From JAJXWB01 sp037044955 (lineage in GTDB: Bacteria; Pseudomonadota; Alphaproteobacteria; Rhizobiales; Beijerinckiaceae): a DNA stretch of 64,000 bases. The stretch's first letter is position 1. Every line of letters begins with the position of its first letter. The DNA lies in assembly GCA_037044955.1 (NCBI GenBank), contig JBAOHX010000011.1:124001-188000 (forward strand). The letters are read 5' to 3'. Below, in pieces: positions 63,664 to 64,000 of the stretch. The notes beneath the pieces were generated by a model. The model searched no databases. It saw only the letters and a list, made by a program, of their open reading frames with translations, and was not told where the DNA came from. Position numbers and translations under genes: made by a program.

Positions 63664-63979
63664 GGCGAAATCCCTCGATCACCTCACGAAACGCCGACAC
63701 GTAGCATGAGCAAGGCGCGCGGTTGTTGACCTGGACTGACACGATCTTGACATTTGAGGACACGACGCGGCGGCGCATGGTCGCGGCGTGCGGGCGTTTG
63801 GGGTCGTCGCCCGCTCCCGCCCCATTCTGGCCATTAACGCCCGCTTAACCACGCGGGCGATTTGCTCGAATGCAACGCTTCGCGCAAACCCCCGATCAAG
63901 GTTGACAGAACCTTCGCTTAACCATCGCTCGCTAGGACTGGGCTCGATTTCTCCGGAAACGAGTTCGAGGAGTACCGGA
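63664..63979. promoter_or_regulatory. intergenic region with CtrA-type box, upstream of the right-edge gene
   Basis: These 316 bases hold no credible complete gene. An exact TTAA-N7-TTAAC occurs at 63834-63849. Further on, TTGACA (63902-63907) and TCGCTTAACC lie where a -35 and upstream signals of the rightward gene are expected, and GAGGAG precedes its ATG. Confidence 0.5.
63834..63849. promoter_or_regulatory. candidate CtrA-binding box TTAA-N7-TTAAC
   Basis: TTAA (63834-63837), CGCCCGC, TTAAC (63845-63849), a perfect full-site consensus including the trailing C. It lies 131 bases before the ATG at 63980. Assigned by motif only. Confidence 0.55.
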
Positions 63980-64000
63980 ATGTTTGTCTTCAACGGCGCG
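63980..64000 (+). CDS. gene start cut by right window edge
   Basis: ATG at 63980 preceded by GAGGAGTACCGGA; only seven codons (MFVFNGA) are inside the window. By analogy with tolQRAB clusters this could be pal, but seven residues cannot prove it. Confidence 0.35.

Overview
The window is a high-GC (roughly two-thirds G+C by eye), almost fully coding stretch of an alphaproteobacterial chromosome, most likely from the Hyphomicrobiales. Supporting signs are a GapR/DUF2312 gene, exact TTAA-N7-TTAA CtrA-type boxes, DUF1036, DUF1285, DUF6111 and DUF4159 family proteins, a ttu tartrate operon, short Omp25-like barrels and dense palindromic intergenic repeats. I see no phage, insertion sequence, CRISPR array, rRNA or tRNA. 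Genus cannot be fixed from the sequence alone.

Layout. 1-5214: a cut SGNH hydrolase, two secreted proteins (one an RNase T2), rlmJ, an outer-membrane barrel and an SDR reductase. 5406-10061: a YafK-type L,D-transpeptidase, a small P-loop kinase, then a leftward set (DUF1285, CoA-type NUDIX, DUF6111, CCA-adding enzyme). 10161-17047: a translationally coupled MoxR, DUF58, DUF4159 and von Willebrand/glutamine-amidotransferase-like membrane operon. 17052-23963: a tartrate catabolic cluster with regulator, MFS transporter, tartrate dehydrogenase, glycerate kinase and pyruvate kinase, with a DUF1036 gene embedded in it. 24153-30907: assorted metabolic genes, GapR and a periplasmic glucan protein. 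30994-35052: a zinc-acquisition unit with a near-perfect Zur box, a His-rich micro-membrane protein, ZnuCBA and a His-rich COG0523 GTPase. 35182-40809: two Crp/Fnr regulators, a WD40 protein, an EamA transporter and a metallo-beta-lactamase. 41018-50332: two acyl-CoA ligases bracketing a complete branched-chain-type ABC transporter, then thiD. 50385-56625: hemH, a YgjV/cyclic-nucleotide fusion, galE, orphan trpB2, galU and a DNR-like regulator. 56875-64000: an outer-membrane barrel, tolQRAB, a cysteine-rich secreted protein and a gene cut by the right edge.

The most striking property is technical. Twelve otherwise well-conserved genes are broken by about 26 single-base indels. About 24 are single extra bases, and the protein reads cleanly on either side. 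The CCA-adding enzyme alone has seven. Housekeeping genes are hit (cca, tolQ, moxR), so I read these as consensus sequencing errors, not as decay. They are reported as CDS with the disruption stated.

No clearly new multi-gene system stands out. The best leads are the Zur-controlled His-rich 73-residue membrane protein, the DUF1036 gene inside the tartrate operon, the ligase-bracketed ABC transporter, the YgjV-cNMP fusion beside ferrochelatase, and a 98-bp two-hairpin repeat present twice with identical length.
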